NCBI RefSeq assembly: GCF_900110115.1
Contig: NZ_FOCM01000001.1
Span: 744,001-808,000 of the forward strand
Length of the DNA: 64,000 nucleotides
Source of the DNA: Palleronia pelagia
Lineage (GTDB): Bacteria; Pseudomonadota; Alphaproteobacteria; Rhodobacterales; Rhodobacteraceae
Direction of reading: 5' to 3'
Within the stretch, counting starts at the first letter, position 1. Each line of letters opens with the position of its first letter. Below are positions 27,337 to 37,221 of this stretch, one piece after another. The position numbers were made by a program, and so were the translations under genes. The notes beneath the pieces are model-generated. The model worked only from the letters and a program-made list of their open reading frames with translations. It did no database searches and was not told the DNA's origin.

Positions 27337-28233
27337 ATGCGCCTGATCCTCTGGACGAGTGCCGCCGCGCTTGGCATCGCCGCGGCGCTTTGGGCGGTGA
27401 CGGTCCCGGCCCCGCTGGCCGATGCCGCCGCCCTGCCCCAGGGCGATTCCGAGGCCGGCGCGCGCGTCTTCGCCGCCGCCGGTTGCGCGTCGTGTCACGT
27501 CGCCCCCGACACCGAGGAGGACGGCCCGCCCGTCCTGTCCGGCGGCGAGGCGTTCGAAACCGCCTTCGGCACATTCTACGCGCCCAACATCTCGCCCGAT
27601 GCCGCGGCCGGGCTCGGCGACTGGACCGATGCGCAGATCGTCAACGCGGTGATGCACGGCGTCTCGCCCGCGGGCGCGCACTACTTCCCCTCGCTGCCCT
27701 ACACCGCCTATGTGAAGGCCCGGCCGGACGACATGGCGGACATGGTGGCCTATCTGCGCACCCTGCCCGCCTCGGAAGTGCCGTCGCAGCCGCACGACCT
27801 TGCCTTCCCGTTCAACCAGCGCTGGCTCATGGGGTTCTGGAAGCCACTGTTCCTGCGCGACTACTGGGTGGTGCCCGACAGCGTGGCCGATGACGACACG
27901 CTCCGGCGGGGCCGCTACCTGGTCGAGGCGCTGGGCCATTGCGGCGAATGCCACACGCCGCGCAATGCGCTGGGCGGGCTCAGGGTCGATGCCTGGCTGA
28001 CGGGGGCGGAGAACCCCTCGGGCGAAGGCCGCATCCCGGGCATCACGCCGGCGCAGCTCGACTGGTCGGCAGGGGATATCCGGGCCTACCTGACCTCGGG
28101 CCTCACCCCGGATTACGACAGCGCGGGCGGGTCCATGGTGGCCGTGATTGACAAGCTCGCGCAACTGCCCGAGGACGACATCGACGCGATCGTCGCCTAT
28201 CTCAAGGCGCTACCGGAGGCCGGCCAGCCATGA
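27337..28233 (+). CDS. diheme c-type cytochrome
   Basis: A 298-residue exported protein with an N-terminal hydrophobic helix (residues 1-24; signal or anchor). It has two cytochrome c domains with heme sites CASCH (50-54) and CGECH (202-206). Likely axial methionine regions include DMADMVAYLRTLP and GGSMVAVIDKLAQLP. This layout resembles diheme subunits that donate or accept electrons for periplasmic dehydrogenases, but no dehydrogenase lies nearby. Its stop overlaps the start of a 58-codon membrane protein, indicating an operon with the cytochrome c' gene. Confidence 0.92.
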   Translation: MRLILWTSAAALGIAAALWAVTVPAPLADAAALPQGDSEAGARVFAAAGCASCHVAPDTEEDGPPVLSGGEAFETAFGTFYAPNISPDAAAGLGDWTDAQIVNAVMHGVSPAGAHYFPSLPYTAYVKARPDDMADMVAYLRTLPASEVPSQPHDLAFPFNQRWLMGFWKPLFLRDYWVVPDSVADDDTLRRGRYLVEALGHCGECHTPRNALGGLRVDAWLTGAENPSGEGRIPGITPAQLDWSAGDIRAYLTSGLTPDYDSAGGSMVAVIDKLAQLPEDDIDAIVAYLKALPEAGQP

Positions 28234-28406
28234 ACCTGCACTGGATGCTGCGCGCAAAGCGCTGGGCGCAGAACCCGCCCTCGGCGAAGCAGGTGAAATT
28301 CGTGCTGGCCATCATCGCCGTGTGTATCGCGCTTTTCGCCTACGAACGGATCATGGGCTGGCCGGACTGGCTGACGCCCAACAATGTCGGTCGGATGCCG
28401 CGCTAG
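28230..28406 (+). CDS. small single-helix membrane protein (58 aa)
   Basis: ATG at 28230 overlaps the stop of the diheme cytochrome (ATGA), so it is probably translated by coupling. The product begins MNLHWMLRAKRWAQNPPSAK, has one hydrophobic helix (FVLAIIAVCIALFAYERIMG, about residues 24-43) and ends WPDWLTPNNVGRMPR. The positive N-terminus suggests an N-in orientation. I do not recognise a named family. The operon position suggests it anchors or accompanies the cytochrome. Confidence 0.75.
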   Translation: MNLHWMLRAKRWAQNPPSAKQVKFVLAIIAVCIALFAYERIMGWPDWLTPNNVGRMPR

Positions 28407-28423
28407 CCGGCAGCGCTCGCCGC

Positions 28424-28990
28424 TCAGCCGCCCAGCGGGCCCACGTTCATGTTCTGGTACATGCCCCACATGGCGGTCACGAAGATCGAGATCATGCCGA
28501 TCACCTGCGTCGCGTGACGGTGGCGGATCAGCCGTTTGCGCAGCGCCTCGCCATGCAGGTCGGCCATGTGGATCAGCCGCGCGGTCGACAGGCTCAGAAG
28601 CCCGACAAGCGTCATGGGCACGGCGATCAGGGCGACCGCCTGCGCGAACTCGATCCCGTACCAGAACCCCAGCACCAACAGCGTCGAGAGAACGGCGGTG
28701 GTCAGCGCCACCAGCCACAGGCCCGACACCTTCGCGATGAACAGAAGCCGGTTCACCCGGATCTGCACCAACGTCTCGAGGTCACGCTCGGACTGGCCGC
28801 CATGCTTTGCGGCGCGCGGCACCATGTCGAAAGGGACGCCTATGACGTAATGGCTGGCGGTCGACCAGACGGCGGCCAGCGCGATCCAGAACCACAGATT
28901 CGAGAACGACCGCATGTCGATCAGCTCGAAAACGGTTTCGTACCAGTCCAAGTTCGGCCTCGGGCGTTGCTGCGGTCGCGGTTCGGCCAA
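28424..28990 (-). CDS. conserved four-helix membrane protein, function unknown
   Basis: A 188-residue protein starting with a Pro/Arg-rich stretch and the segment NLDWYETVFELIDMRSFSN, followed by four hydrophobic helices (near residues 33-50, 80-108, 112-135 and 160-178). Similar alphaproteobacterial proteins are sometimes labelled as SufBCD-complex components; I see no motif supporting that and do not adopt it. It converges on the small membrane protein gene and diverges from hemB. Confidence 0.75.
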   Translation of the reverse strand: MAEPRPQQRPRPNLDWYETVFELIDMRSFSNLWFWIALAAVWSTASHYVIGVPFDMVPRAAKHGGQSERDLETLVQIRVNRLLFIAKVSGLWLVALTTAVLSTLLVLGFWYGIEFAQAVALIAVPMTLVGLLSLSTARLIHMADLHGEALRKRLIRHRHATQVIGMISIFVTAMWGMYQNMNVGPLGG

Positions 28991-29003
28991 GCCCTACACT
29001 TGA

Positions 29004-30062
<1,059 letters not shown>

Positions 30063-30195
30063 CCCGCCGGACGGCAAGGGATCGCCCATCGGGCAGGGTT
30101 ATAGGTGACAGGGCGTCTTTCCGCCGATAAGCTGCGATGCAGAACGGTCACATAAGGCCGTCACTCAGGCAACGGCAGTAACAAGGGACATCCCC

Positions 30196-30753
30196 ATGAC
30201 CATCCAAACCCGCCGGGTATTCCTGGCAGGCGGCGCGGCCACGGTCGCGCTGGCCGGCTGCGGCAACGGCATTTCCAGCCCCGGCGCCGCGAATATCGAT
30301 GCACGCGTGCAATCGACGCTCAATTATCTCTACAACACGTATCCCAGCACCATGGACCTGCGCGACAAGGCCGCCGGCATGCTGGTGATGCCGCTCATCA
30401 CCAAGGCGGGCCTTGGCGTCGGCGGCAGCTACGGGCGCGGCGCGCTTCTGGTCGACGGCATGACCATCGACTACTACTCGGCCGCGCAGGCCAGCGTCGG
30501 TTTCCAGATCGGCGCGCAGCAATACGCCCACGTGCTGTTCTTCATGACCGACGACGCGCTGTTCACGTTCCGCAACTCGGCCGGGTACGAAGCTGGCGCG
30601 GATATCGAATACGCGCTGCGCGACCAGGGCGGCAACCTGCAGGCCAGCACCACGACGTCGCTCAGCCCCGTCATCGGCGTGGTCTTCGGGCAGGCCGGCC
30701 TGATTGCCGGCGCGTCGCTGAAGGGCACGAAATACACCCGCATCATCCCGTAA
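30196..30753 (+). CDS. SYLF (YSC84-like) domain lipoprotein
   Basis: A 185-residue protein. The N-terminus MTIQTRRVFLAGGAATVALAGC combines a twin-arginine-like motif with a lipobox (ALAGC, Cys22). The mature part shows SYLF features: AAGMLVMPLITKAGLGVGGSYGRGALLV, SVGFQIGAQQYAHVLFFMTDDAL, and a Gly-rich end FGQAGLIAGASLKGTKYTRI. SYLF proteins bind lipids. AAGGGA lies upstream of the ATG. The function here is unknown, and the gene appears to stand alone. Confidence 0.88.
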   Translation: MTIQTRRVFLAGGAATVALAGCGNGISSPGAANIDARVQSTLNYLYNTYPSTMDLRDKAAGMLVMPLITKAGLGVGGSYGRGALLVDGMTIDYYSAAQASVGFQIGAQQYAHVLFFMTDDALFTFRNSAGYEAGADIEYALRDQGGNLQASTTTSLSPVIGVVFGQAGLIAGASLKGTKYTRIIP

Positions 30754-30840
30754 ACGGGGCCGCGTCCGGGCCGCTTCTTGCGACCGGCGCGCGAAGCCAT
30801 TAAGCCCGCCCGAAAGGTTCATTCGGGCGGAGAGACAAGC

Positions 30841-32706
30841 ATGGCCAAAAGCGGTGGCAACCCGATCACGAAGGGGATCGTCTGGGTCATCCTGCTGTTG
30901 CTGATCGTGGGTCTGGCGGGGTTCGGCGCGACCAACTTCGGCGGCTCGACCCGATCGATCGGCAGCGTCGGCGATACCGAGATCGACATCGACCGCTACG
31001 CCCGCGCGGTGCAGCAGGAGCTTCGCAGCTTCGAGGCACAGACCGGGCAGCGCGTGACCTTCCAGCAGGCGCAATCGCTGGGGCTGGACCGCGTGGTGCT
31101 GCGCCGGCTTGTGGCGCTGGCCGCGCTCGAGGACGAGGCGGACAGCATCGGCATCTCGGTGGGCGACGCCGAAATCCGCGACGAGGTCCTGCAGACACCG
31201 GCCTTCCAGGGCGTGTCGGGCCAGTTCGACCGAGAAGCCTATGAATTCGCGCTGGAAAACGCGGGGCTGAGCGTCTCGGAATACGAGCAGAGCCTGCGCG
31301 ACGAGATTTCGCGCACCCTTCTGCAAGGCGCCGTGGTCGCCGGGATCGCGCCGCCTGAGACTTTCGTCGACACGCTTTATGGCTACGCGCGGGAAACCCG
31401 CGACCTGACCCTGTTGCGCCTGACCCGCAGCGACCTGGAAGAGCCGATCCCGGCGCCCAGCGACGCCGACCTTCAGGCCTTCTACGACGAGAATCCCGAC
31501 CGCTTCACCCTGCCCGAGCGCAAGCGCATCACCTATGCGTGGCTGACGCCGGAGATGCTGGTGGACGATCTTCCCGTCTCCGAAGACGAGCTGCGCCGCC
31601 TCTACGAGGACCGTTCGGCCGAGTTCAACCAGCCCGAACGGCGGCTGGTCGAACGGCTTATCTTCTCCGACCTCGACGCCGCGCAGGCCGCCGCCGACGC
31701 GATCGAGGCGGGCGAAACCGACTTCGACACACTGGTCGAGGACCGCGGGCTGAGCCTGGACGATGTCGACCTGGGCGAAGTGGCGCGCGACGACCTGTCC
31801 TCCGATGCCGCCGACGCGGTGTTCGGCCTGGGCTCCACCGGGATCGCCGGACCCGTCGAGACCGGGCTGGGTCCCGCGCTTTTCCGGGTGAACGCGATTC
31901 TGCGCGCGCAGGAGACGCCGTTCGAGGACGTGCGCGACGACCTGCGGGCCGAGTTCGCCATCGACGCCGCCCGCCGCGCCGTCGAGGTCGAGCGCGAGCC
32001 GATCGAGGACCTGCTGGCCGGTGGCGCCACGCTGGAAGAGATCGGGGACGAGACGCCGTTCCAGACGGCCGAGATCCTGTTCTCGCCCGAAACGCCGTCG
32101 GTGACCGGCGCCGATATCGACGCCTACGAGGCCTTCCGCCAGGCCGCGGCCCGGACCGAACCCGGCGATTTCCCCGAACTGGTCGAGCTCGAGGATGGCG
32201 GCCTGTTCGCCCTGCGCGTGGACGAAATCGTGCCGCCGACCCTGCAACCGCTCGCCGATGTCGAGGTCGAAGTGATCGAGGCCTGGGACGCCGCCGAGCA
32301 GCGCGCGCGCCTGACCGACCGGGCCGAGTCCATTGTCGCCGAGGCCGAGGGCGGCGCCGCGCTTTCCGAGCAGCCTGGCACGGCCGTGCAGGAGCTGGGC
32401 GTCCTGCGCGATGCCTTCCTCGAGAACACGCCCGACAGCCTGGTGGAAACCGCCTTCGACCTCGAAGAAGGCGGCCTTGCCGTCGTGCCCACCGACACGG
32501 GCGCCATCGTGCTGCGGGTGGACGCGGTGAACCCCGCAGACCCCGACGCGCCCGAGGCTGCCGAGATCAAGGACAACCTGCGCCAGTCGGCCGGACAGGG
32601 CGTCGCGCAGGACGTGACCGAGGCGTTCACCGGCGCGCTGGAGCGTCAGAAGGGCATCCAGTTGAACCAGCAGGCGGTCACCGCCGTGAACCAGCAGTTC
32701 AACTGA
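30841..32706 (+). CDS. periplasmic peptidyl-prolyl isomerase / foldase, PpiD-like
   Basis: A 621-residue inner-membrane-anchored chaperone. One N-terminal helix (GIVWVILLLLIVGLAGFGAT, about residues 12-31) is followed by a SurA/PpiD N-terminal chaperone domain (contains DRVVLRRLVALAALEDEADS) and a parvulin-type region in the middle. Isomerase active-site residues are poorly preserved, so the role may be mainly chaperone. ATG 30841 follows CGGAGAGACAAGC. The stop overlaps the trpE ATG (TGATG), an arrangement common in this group. Confidence 0.88.
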   Translation: MAKSGGNPITKGIVWVILLLLIVGLAGFGATNFGGSTRSIGSVGDTEIDIDRYARAVQQELRSFEAQTGQRVTFQQAQSLGLDRVVLRRLVALAALEDEADSIGISVGDAEIRDEVLQTPAFQGVSGQFDREAYEFALENAGLSVSEYEQSLRDEISRTLLQGAVVAGIAPPETFVDTLYGYARETRDLTLLRLTRSDLEEPIPAPSDADLQAFYDENPDRFTLPERKRITYAWLTPEMLVDDLPVSEDELRRLYEDRSAEFNQPERRLVERLIFSDLDAAQAAADAIEAGETDFDTLVEDRGLSLDDVDLGEVARDDLSSDAADAVFGLGSTGIAGPVETGLGPALFRVNAILRAQETPFEDVRDDLRAEFAIDAARRAVEVEREPIEDLLAGGATLEEIGDETPFQTAEILFSPETPSVTGADIDAYEAFRQAAARTEPGDFPELVELEDGGLFALRVDEIVPPTLQPLADVEVEVIEAWDAAEQRARLTDRAESIVAEAEGGAALSEQPGTAVQELGVLRDAFLENTPDSLVETAFDLEEGGLAVVPTDTGAIVLRVDAVNPADPDAPEAAEIKDNLRQSAGQGVAQDVTEAFTGALERQKGIQLNQQAVTAVNQQFN

Positions 32707-34217
32707 TGAAGCTGACGCCCGATTTCGACGCCTTCGCCGCCGGCTACGAGGCGGGCGAAAGCCAGGTGGTCTATGCCCGCATCGCCGCCGACCTGGACAC
32801 GCCCGTTTCGCTGATGCTGAAGCTGGGCCAGGCGGGGCGCGACAGCTTCATGCTGGAGTCGGTCACCGGCGGCGAGGTGCGCGGGCGCTATTCCATCATC
32901 GGGCTGAAGCCTGACCTTCTGTGGGAATGCCGGGGCACCGACAGCCGCGTCAACCGGCAGGCCCGGTTCGACGGCGACGCGTGGGAGGACATGGCCGGCG
33001 ATCCGCTGGAGACCCTGCGCCAGGTCATCTCCGAATCCCGCATCGACCTGCCCGCCGACCTGCCCGCCGCCAGCGCGGGCCTGTTCGGCTACCTGGGCTA
33101 CGACATGATCCGGCTGGTCGAACGCCTGCCCCACGTGAACCCCGACCCCATCGGCGTGCCCGACGCGCTGATGATGCGGCCGTCGGTCGTGGCGGTTCTG
33201 GACGGCGTGAAGGGCGAGGTGACCGTGGTGGCCCCCGCCTGGGCCGGCCAGGGCCTGTCGGCGCGCGCGGCCTATGCCCAGGCGGCGGAGCGGGTGATGG
33301 ACGCGCTGCGCGACCTGGACCGCCCCACCCCCGCCGACGCGCGCGACCTGGGCGACTCGGCCCCCGTGGGCGAGCCGGTGTCGAATTTCAGCCATGCCGA
33401 ATACCTGTCGGCGGTCGAGCGGGCCAAGGAATACATCGCCGCCGGCGACATCTTCCAGGTGGTACCGTCCCAGCGCTGGACGCAGGAATTCGACCTGCCG
33501 CCCTTCGCGCTTTACCGCTCGCTCCGGCGCACCAATCCGTCGCCTTTCATGTTCTTCTTCAATTTCGGCGGTTTCCAGGTCGTCGGCGCCTCGCCCGAGA
33601 TCCTCGTGCGGGTCATGGACGGGCAGGTCACGATCCGCCCCATCGCGGGCACGCGCCCGCGCGGCGCCACGCCCGAAGAGGATCTGGCGCTCGAGAAGGA
33701 CCTGCTTTCGGACGAGAAGGAACTGGCCGAGCACCTGATGCTGCTGGACCTGGGCCGCAACGACACGGGCCGGGTCAGCAAGATCGGCACCGTGCGCCCG
33801 ACCGAGGAATTCATCATCGAGCGTTATTCCCACGTGATGCATATCGTGTCGAACGTGGTGGGCGAACTCAGCGACGATCACGACGCGCTGTCGGCGCTGC
33901 TGGCGGGCCTTCCCGCCGGGACCGTCTCGGGCGCGCCCAAGGTCCGCGCGATGGAGATCATCGACGAGCTGGAGCCGGAAAAGCGCGGCATCTACGGCGG
34001 CGGCCTGGGCTATTTCAGCGCACGGGGCGACATGGACATGTGCATCGCGCTCCGCACCGCGGTGGTGAAGGACGCGAAGCTCTACATCCAGGCGGGCGGC
34101 GGTGTCGTCTACGACAGCGACCCCGAGGCCGAGTTCCAGGAAACGGTCAACAAGTCCCGCGCCCTGCGCCGGGCGGCCGAGGATGCGTCGCGCTTCGCCG
34201 GGCGGGGCAACAGCTAG
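32706..34217 (+). CDS. trpE: anthranilate synthase component I
   Basis: A 503-residue enzyme for the first committed step of tryptophan synthesis (chorismate to anthranilate). The tryptophan-binding N-terminal part contains MLESVTGGEVRGRYSIIG. The catalytic part shows IRPIAGTRPRGATPEEDLAL, LLDLGRNDTGRVS and PAGTVSGAPKVRAMEII, all typical of TrpE. trpG is not adjacent in this window. Translation is coupled to the PpiD-like gene; the stop overlaps the converging lipoprotein gene by four bases. Confidence 0.96.
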   Translation: MKLTPDFDAFAAGYEAGESQVVYARIAADLDTPVSLMLKLGQAGRDSFMLESVTGGEVRGRYSIIGLKPDLLWECRGTDSRVNRQARFDGDAWEDMAGDPLETLRQVISESRIDLPADLPAASAGLFGYLGYDMIRLVERLPHVNPDPIGVPDALMMRPSVVAVLDGVKGEVTVVAPAWAGQGLSARAAYAQAAERVMDALRDLDRPTPADARDLGDSAPVGEPVSNFSHAEYLSAVERAKEYIAAGDIFQVVPSQRWTQEFDLPPFALYRSLRRTNPSPFMFFFNFGGFQVVGASPEILVRVMDGQVTIRPIAGTRPRGATPEEDLALEKDLLSDEKELAEHLMLLDLGRNDTGRVSKIGTVRPTEEFIIERYSHVMHIVSNVVGELSDDHDALSALLAGLPAGTVSGAPKVRAMEIIDELEPEKRGIYGGGLGYFSARGDMDMCIALRTAVVKDAKLYIQAGGGVVYDSDPEAEFQETVNKSRALRRAAEDASRFAGRGNS

Positions 34218-35497
34218 TCGCGACTGACCCGCCAGATTGTGTTGCCCACGTCGTCGGCCACCAGCAGCGCGCCATCCGCCGCGATCTCGACGCCCACGGG
34301 CCGTCCTAAAGCGTTCTCGTCACCGTCGAGGAACCCGGTCAGAACGTCGCGCGGCTGGCCCACGGGGTTACCGTCGGTGAAGGGCACGAACACCACCGAG
34401 TAGCCGGAGGCCGGCACCCGGTTCCACGATCCGTGCAGCCCCACATAGGCGCCCGGTCCCTGCCCCAGCCGCGCGCCATCGGCGAAGGTCAGGCCCAGTG
34501 GCGCCACGTGCGCGCCTAGCGCGTAGTCCGGCCGTTCGACCTCCGCGGGCGCCCCGGGCGCATCGACCCGCGGATCGCGCCGGTCGCCGAAATAGATCCA
34601 TGGCCAGCCGAAATGGTCGCCCGGTCGCACCTGCGCCAGGTAATCGGGCACCAGGTTGTCGCCCAGCTCGTCCCGCTCGTTCACCACGGTCCAGAGCGCG
34701 CCGGTCGCGGGCTCGGCATCCATGCCCACCGGGTTGCGCAGCCCGCGTGCGAAGACCACCGCACGGCCGGTGTCGGGGTCGACCCGCCAGATCGCGGCGC
34801 GGTCCCGCTCGGCCGCGAGCCCGTTCTCGCCGTGGTCGGAGTTCGACCCGACCGAGACGTAAAGCTGCCCCTCGTGCGCCAGCAGACCCTTTGTCCAGTG
34901 CCGGTTCGGCGCGCCTGCCGGAAGCTGCACCGCGACCTCGGGCGTGGCGTCCACCCGGGTCTGGCCCACGCGGAACGGCACGCGGACCAGCGCGTCGGTG
35001 TTGGCGACGTAAAGGTGCCCCTCCAACAGCGCCATGCCGAAGGGCGATGTCAGATCCTCCAACAGGACCGTGCGCCCCTCGGCTACGCCGTCACCATCGG
35101 CGTCGCGCAGAAGGCTGATCCGGTCCGCCGTTGGGGCCTCGGCGCCGGCGATGCCCATGACGATCCGCTCGGCCACCCCGCGCAGCGACGTGGGCGTCGC
35201 GGGCTGCTTGTTCGTCTCGGCCACCAGCACGTCACCATTAGGCAGAACATGCATCCAGCGCGGGTGGTCGAGGCCGGTGTAAAAGGCGTTAACCTTCAGG
35301 CCCGCCGCGGCAACCGGGGTCTCGCCCGCGGGCCACCCCCGGGCGGGTGCGATGTTGACGGTCGGCAAAAGGCCCTGCCGCGGCGCGGGCAATTGCGGGT
35401 CCGGTCCCGTGACCGTGGACATCGGCGCGGGCGGGGGCGTACCGCAGCCCGCGAGGGCCAGCAAAAGGCCGGCGGCAAGAAAACGGGGCGCTGGCAT
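34214..35497 (-). CDS. lipoprotein of the glucose/sorbosone dehydrogenase (PQQ-type beta-propeller) family
   Basis: A 427-residue lipoprotein with signal MPAPRFLAAGLLLALAGC (Cys18). The beta-propeller carries LDHPRWMHVLPNGDVLVAE, SPFGMALLEGHLYVAN, GLRNPVGMDAEPATGALW and GAYVGLHGSWNRVPASGY, as in soluble PQQ sugar dehydrogenase-like proteins. Family members oxidise sugars such as sorbosone or have no proven activity. No PQQ biosynthesis genes are in the window, so the substrate and even enzymatic activity are uncertain. Confidence 0.87.
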   Translation of the reverse strand: MPAPRFLAAGLLLALAGCGTPPPAPMSTVTGPDPQLPAPRQGLLPTVNIAPARGWPAGETPVAAAGLKVNAFYTGLDHPRWMHVLPNGDVLVAETNKQPATPTSLRGVAERIVMGIAGAEAPTADRISLLRDADGDGVAEGRTVLLEDLTSPFGMALLEGHLYVANTDALVRVPFRVGQTRVDATPEVAVQLPAGAPNRHWTKGLLAHEGQLYVSVGSNSDHGENGLAAERDRAAIWRVDPDTGRAVVFARGLRNPVGMDAEPATGALWTVVNERDELGDNLVPDYLAQVRPGDHFGWPWIYFGDRRDPRVDAPGAPAEVERPDYALGAHVAPLGLTFADGARLGQGPGAYVGLHGSWNRVPASGYSVVFVPFTDGNPVGQPRDVLTGFLDGDENALGRPVGVEIAADGALLVADDVGNTIWRVSRD

Positions 35498-35563
35498 CGG
35501 CAGACCTCCTTCGCGGTCAGAGCTTGACCGGAAGGGTGGTGCGCGACGCCGCGATGGCCAGTC

Positions 35564-35782
35564 TCAGCCCTCGGCCTTCAAGGCCAGCGCGCGCTCGGTC
35601 GTCCAGACGCCCTTGGTGCCGCCCCAGGCGCCGCTGCCCACCTCGTGGATGCGCACGGATGTGGCATCGGCCATGGCGGCGCCGGCAACGCGGCCGAAAC
35701 CGGCCACCACCTCGGCGATCATGGCTTCCTTCTCGGCGGCGTCGAACACGCCTTCCATCACCTGAATATCGATCAGCGGCAT
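35564..35782 (-). CDS. 4-oxalocrotonate tautomerase family protein
   Basis: A 72-residue tautomerase. After Met removal the N-terminal proline (PLIDIQVMEG) would be the catalytic base, as in 4-OT. The rest, FDAAEKEAMIAEVVAGFG and SVRIHEVGSGAWGGTKG, fits the short-chain family. GGAGGG precedes ATG 35782; an upstream in-frame ATG is disfavoured because it would bury the proline. The substrate is unknown. Confidence 0.88.
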   Translation of the reverse strand: MPLIDIQVMEGVFDAAEKEAMIAEVVAGFGRVAGAAMADATSVRIHEVGSGAWGGTKGVWTTERALALKAEG

Positions 35783-35831
35783 GGGAGCCCTCCAGTCATG
35801 ACACGAGGGCGACAGTATCAGAGCAGCACGC

Positions 35832-35859
35832 AAAAAGGGACCGCCGAGGCGGTCCCTTT
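35832..35859 (-). terminator. Rho-independent terminator of rplM-rpsI
   Basis: On the minus strand AAAGGGACCGC and GCGGTCCCTTT form an 11-bp stem around CTCG, followed by further Ts. It lies 23 nt after the rpsI stop. Confidence 0.93.
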
Positions 35860-35881
35860 CGTGTGTCCGGTTGGACGCGAC

Positions 35882-36370
35882 TTAGCGCTTCGAGAACTGG
35901 AAGCTCCGGCGGGCTTTCGCGCGGCCGTACTTCTTGCGCTCGACCACGCGGCTGTCGCGGGTCAGGAAGCCGGCGGCCTTCAGCGCGCCGCGCAGGCTGG
36001 GATCATAAAGCTGAAGCGCCTTCGACACGCCGTGCTTGACCGCGCCGGCCTGGCCCGACAGGCCGCCGCCCTTGACGGTGGCCATGACGTCGAACTGGCC
36101 TTCGGTGTTCGACACGGTGAAGGGCTGCTTCAGGATCATCTGCAGCACGGGACGCGCGAAGTAGGCGTTCACGTCCTTGCCGTTCACGGTGACCTTCCCC
36201 GAGCCGGGCTTGATCCAGACGCGGGCGACCGCGTCCTTCCGCTTGCCAGTGGCGTAGGACCGGCCCAGCTCGTCGCGGACGGGCTCACGCGGGGCTTCGG
36301 ACTCGACTTCGGCCGAGCTGCCCGAGACGGCCTGGTTCAGCTCTTCGAGCGAGGTGACTTCTTCAGCCAT
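35882..36370 (-). CDS. rpsI: 30S ribosomal protein S9
   Basis: A 162-residue S9. The conserved core starts at [20 protein letters not shown] (about residue 39) and ends with the P-site tail RRSFQFSKR. The first 38 residues are an acidic extension ([20 protein letters not shown]) relative to E. coli S9, seen in other alphaproteobacteria. The ATG overlaps the rplM stop (TAATG), so translation of L13 and S9 is coupled. Confidence 0.98.
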   Translation of the reverse strand: MAEEVTSLEELNQAVSGSSAEVESEAPREPVRDELGRSYATGKRKDAVARVWIKPGSGKVTVNGKDVNAYFARPVLQMILKQPFTVSNTEGQFDVMATVKGGGLSGQAGAVKHGVSKALQLYDPSLRGALKAAGFLTRDSRVVERKKYGRAKARRSFQFSKR

Positions 36371-36834
36371 TACTTGACCTCCCGGGTGTTCTTGGAGTTC
36401 ATCGCTTTCACGTCGATGATCTCGGGCTTCTGGGCCTCGTGGCCGTGCTCGGTGCCTGCATAGACGCGCAGGTTGGTCATCTGCTGACGGCTCAGCGGGC
36501 CGCCGGGCAGCATGCGCTTGACGGCTTGCATGACCACGCGCTCGGGGTGGGCGCCTTCCAGGATCTGGCCGGTGGTGCGGGACTTGATGCCGCCCGGGTA
36601 GCCGGTGTGCCAGTAGTTGGGCTTGTCACGCTTGCGACCGGTCAGCTGGACCTTGTCGGCGTTGATGACGATGATGTTGTCGCCCATGTCCATGCTGGGC
36701 GTGAACGACGGCTTGTGCTTGCCGCGCAGACGCATGGCGATGATCGAGGCAAGGCGGCCCAGAACGACGCCCTCGGCGTCGATCACGTACCACTTCTTCT
36801 CGATATCCGCCGGAGTAGCGGTAAAGGTTTTCAT
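36370..36834 (-). CDS. rplM: 50S ribosomal protein L13
   Basis: A 154-residue L13. Typical motifs are [50 protein letters not shown] and [16 protein letters not shown]. It is the first gene of the two-gene rplM-rpsI operon, preceded by a strong candidate promoter 73-101 nt upstream and ended by a terminator after rpsI. Confidence 0.98.
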   Translation of the reverse strand: MKTFTATPADIEKKWYVIDAEGVVLGRLASIIAMRLRGKHKPSFTPSMDMGDNIIVINADKVQLTGRKRDKPNYWHTGYPGGIKSRTTGQILEGAHPERVVMQAVKRMLPGGPLSRQQMTNLRVYAGTEHGHEAQKPEIIDVKAMNSKNTREVK

Positions 36835-36906
36835 TGTCGGTCCTGTTCTCGGATGTCCGGGCGACGGGGCGCGAAGGCTCTGCCGCCTGTGGCGTTCGAT
36901 GGCGGG

Positions 36907-36935
36907 GTTCTAAGACCGGGGACCACCCGCGTCAA
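36907..36935 (-). promoter_or_regulatory. promoter of rplM-rpsI
   Basis: On the minus strand -35 TTGACG and -10 TAGAAC with exactly 17 nt between. The spacing and the TTGAC element fit strong alphaproteobacterial housekeeping promoters. Confidence 0.75.
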
Positions 36936-37084
36936 TGCGCACCTTTCTGTTTTAAATAAGCGCAAACAATGCCTTACAATTAAGGTATCATTTTACCCCA
37001 TGTATTTGCACCAATAATCCGGCTCTTCGAGGGTGCGCCCGCCGCAACGGACCGCCAGCCGCGAGATTTTTCGGAAATTTTCTC

Positions 37085-37113
37085 TTGCGCGGTGGGGGCA
37101 CCATCGTTAGGTG
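37085..37113 (+). promoter_or_regulatory. putative promoter of speD
   Basis: -35 TTGCGC and -10 TAGGTG separated by 17 nt. It would leave a leader of about 100 nt before the speD ATG. The -10 overlaps the small hairpin GCACC-N7-GGTGC (37098-37114). Confidence 0.4.
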
Positions 37114-37221
37114 CGCCTCACGAGCGGGGACGATCCCAACTTCGGGCGACGTTATACGATACGACCTGGGGGGGCGCTAAGGACCCACGGATTCAATCTA
37201 CTGGCTGAAAGGGGAGTTCCT

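Larger units (their letters stand above)
36835..37221. other. 387-nt intergenic region between rplM and speD
   Basis: No gene is visible. It holds the leftward rplM promoter, an AT-rich stretch (36950-37020) unlike the rest of the window, and on the plus strand a candidate speD promoter followed by a roughly 100-nt leader with short inverted repeats (GGGA-CGA-TCCC near 37126). Confidence 0.7.

Noticed and set aside
28424-28990. Label as a SufBCD-complex component
   Set aside because: Only membrane helices are visible; no Suf motif or suf neighbour supports it.
34214-35497. Confident call as PQQ glucose dehydrogenase
   Set aside because: Propeller motifs fit the broad family, but substrate residues cannot be verified by eye and no PQQ genes are present.
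37108-37221. SAM-II or SAM/SAH riboswitch before speD
   Set aside because: I could not find the conserved core of either class; left as an open structural question.
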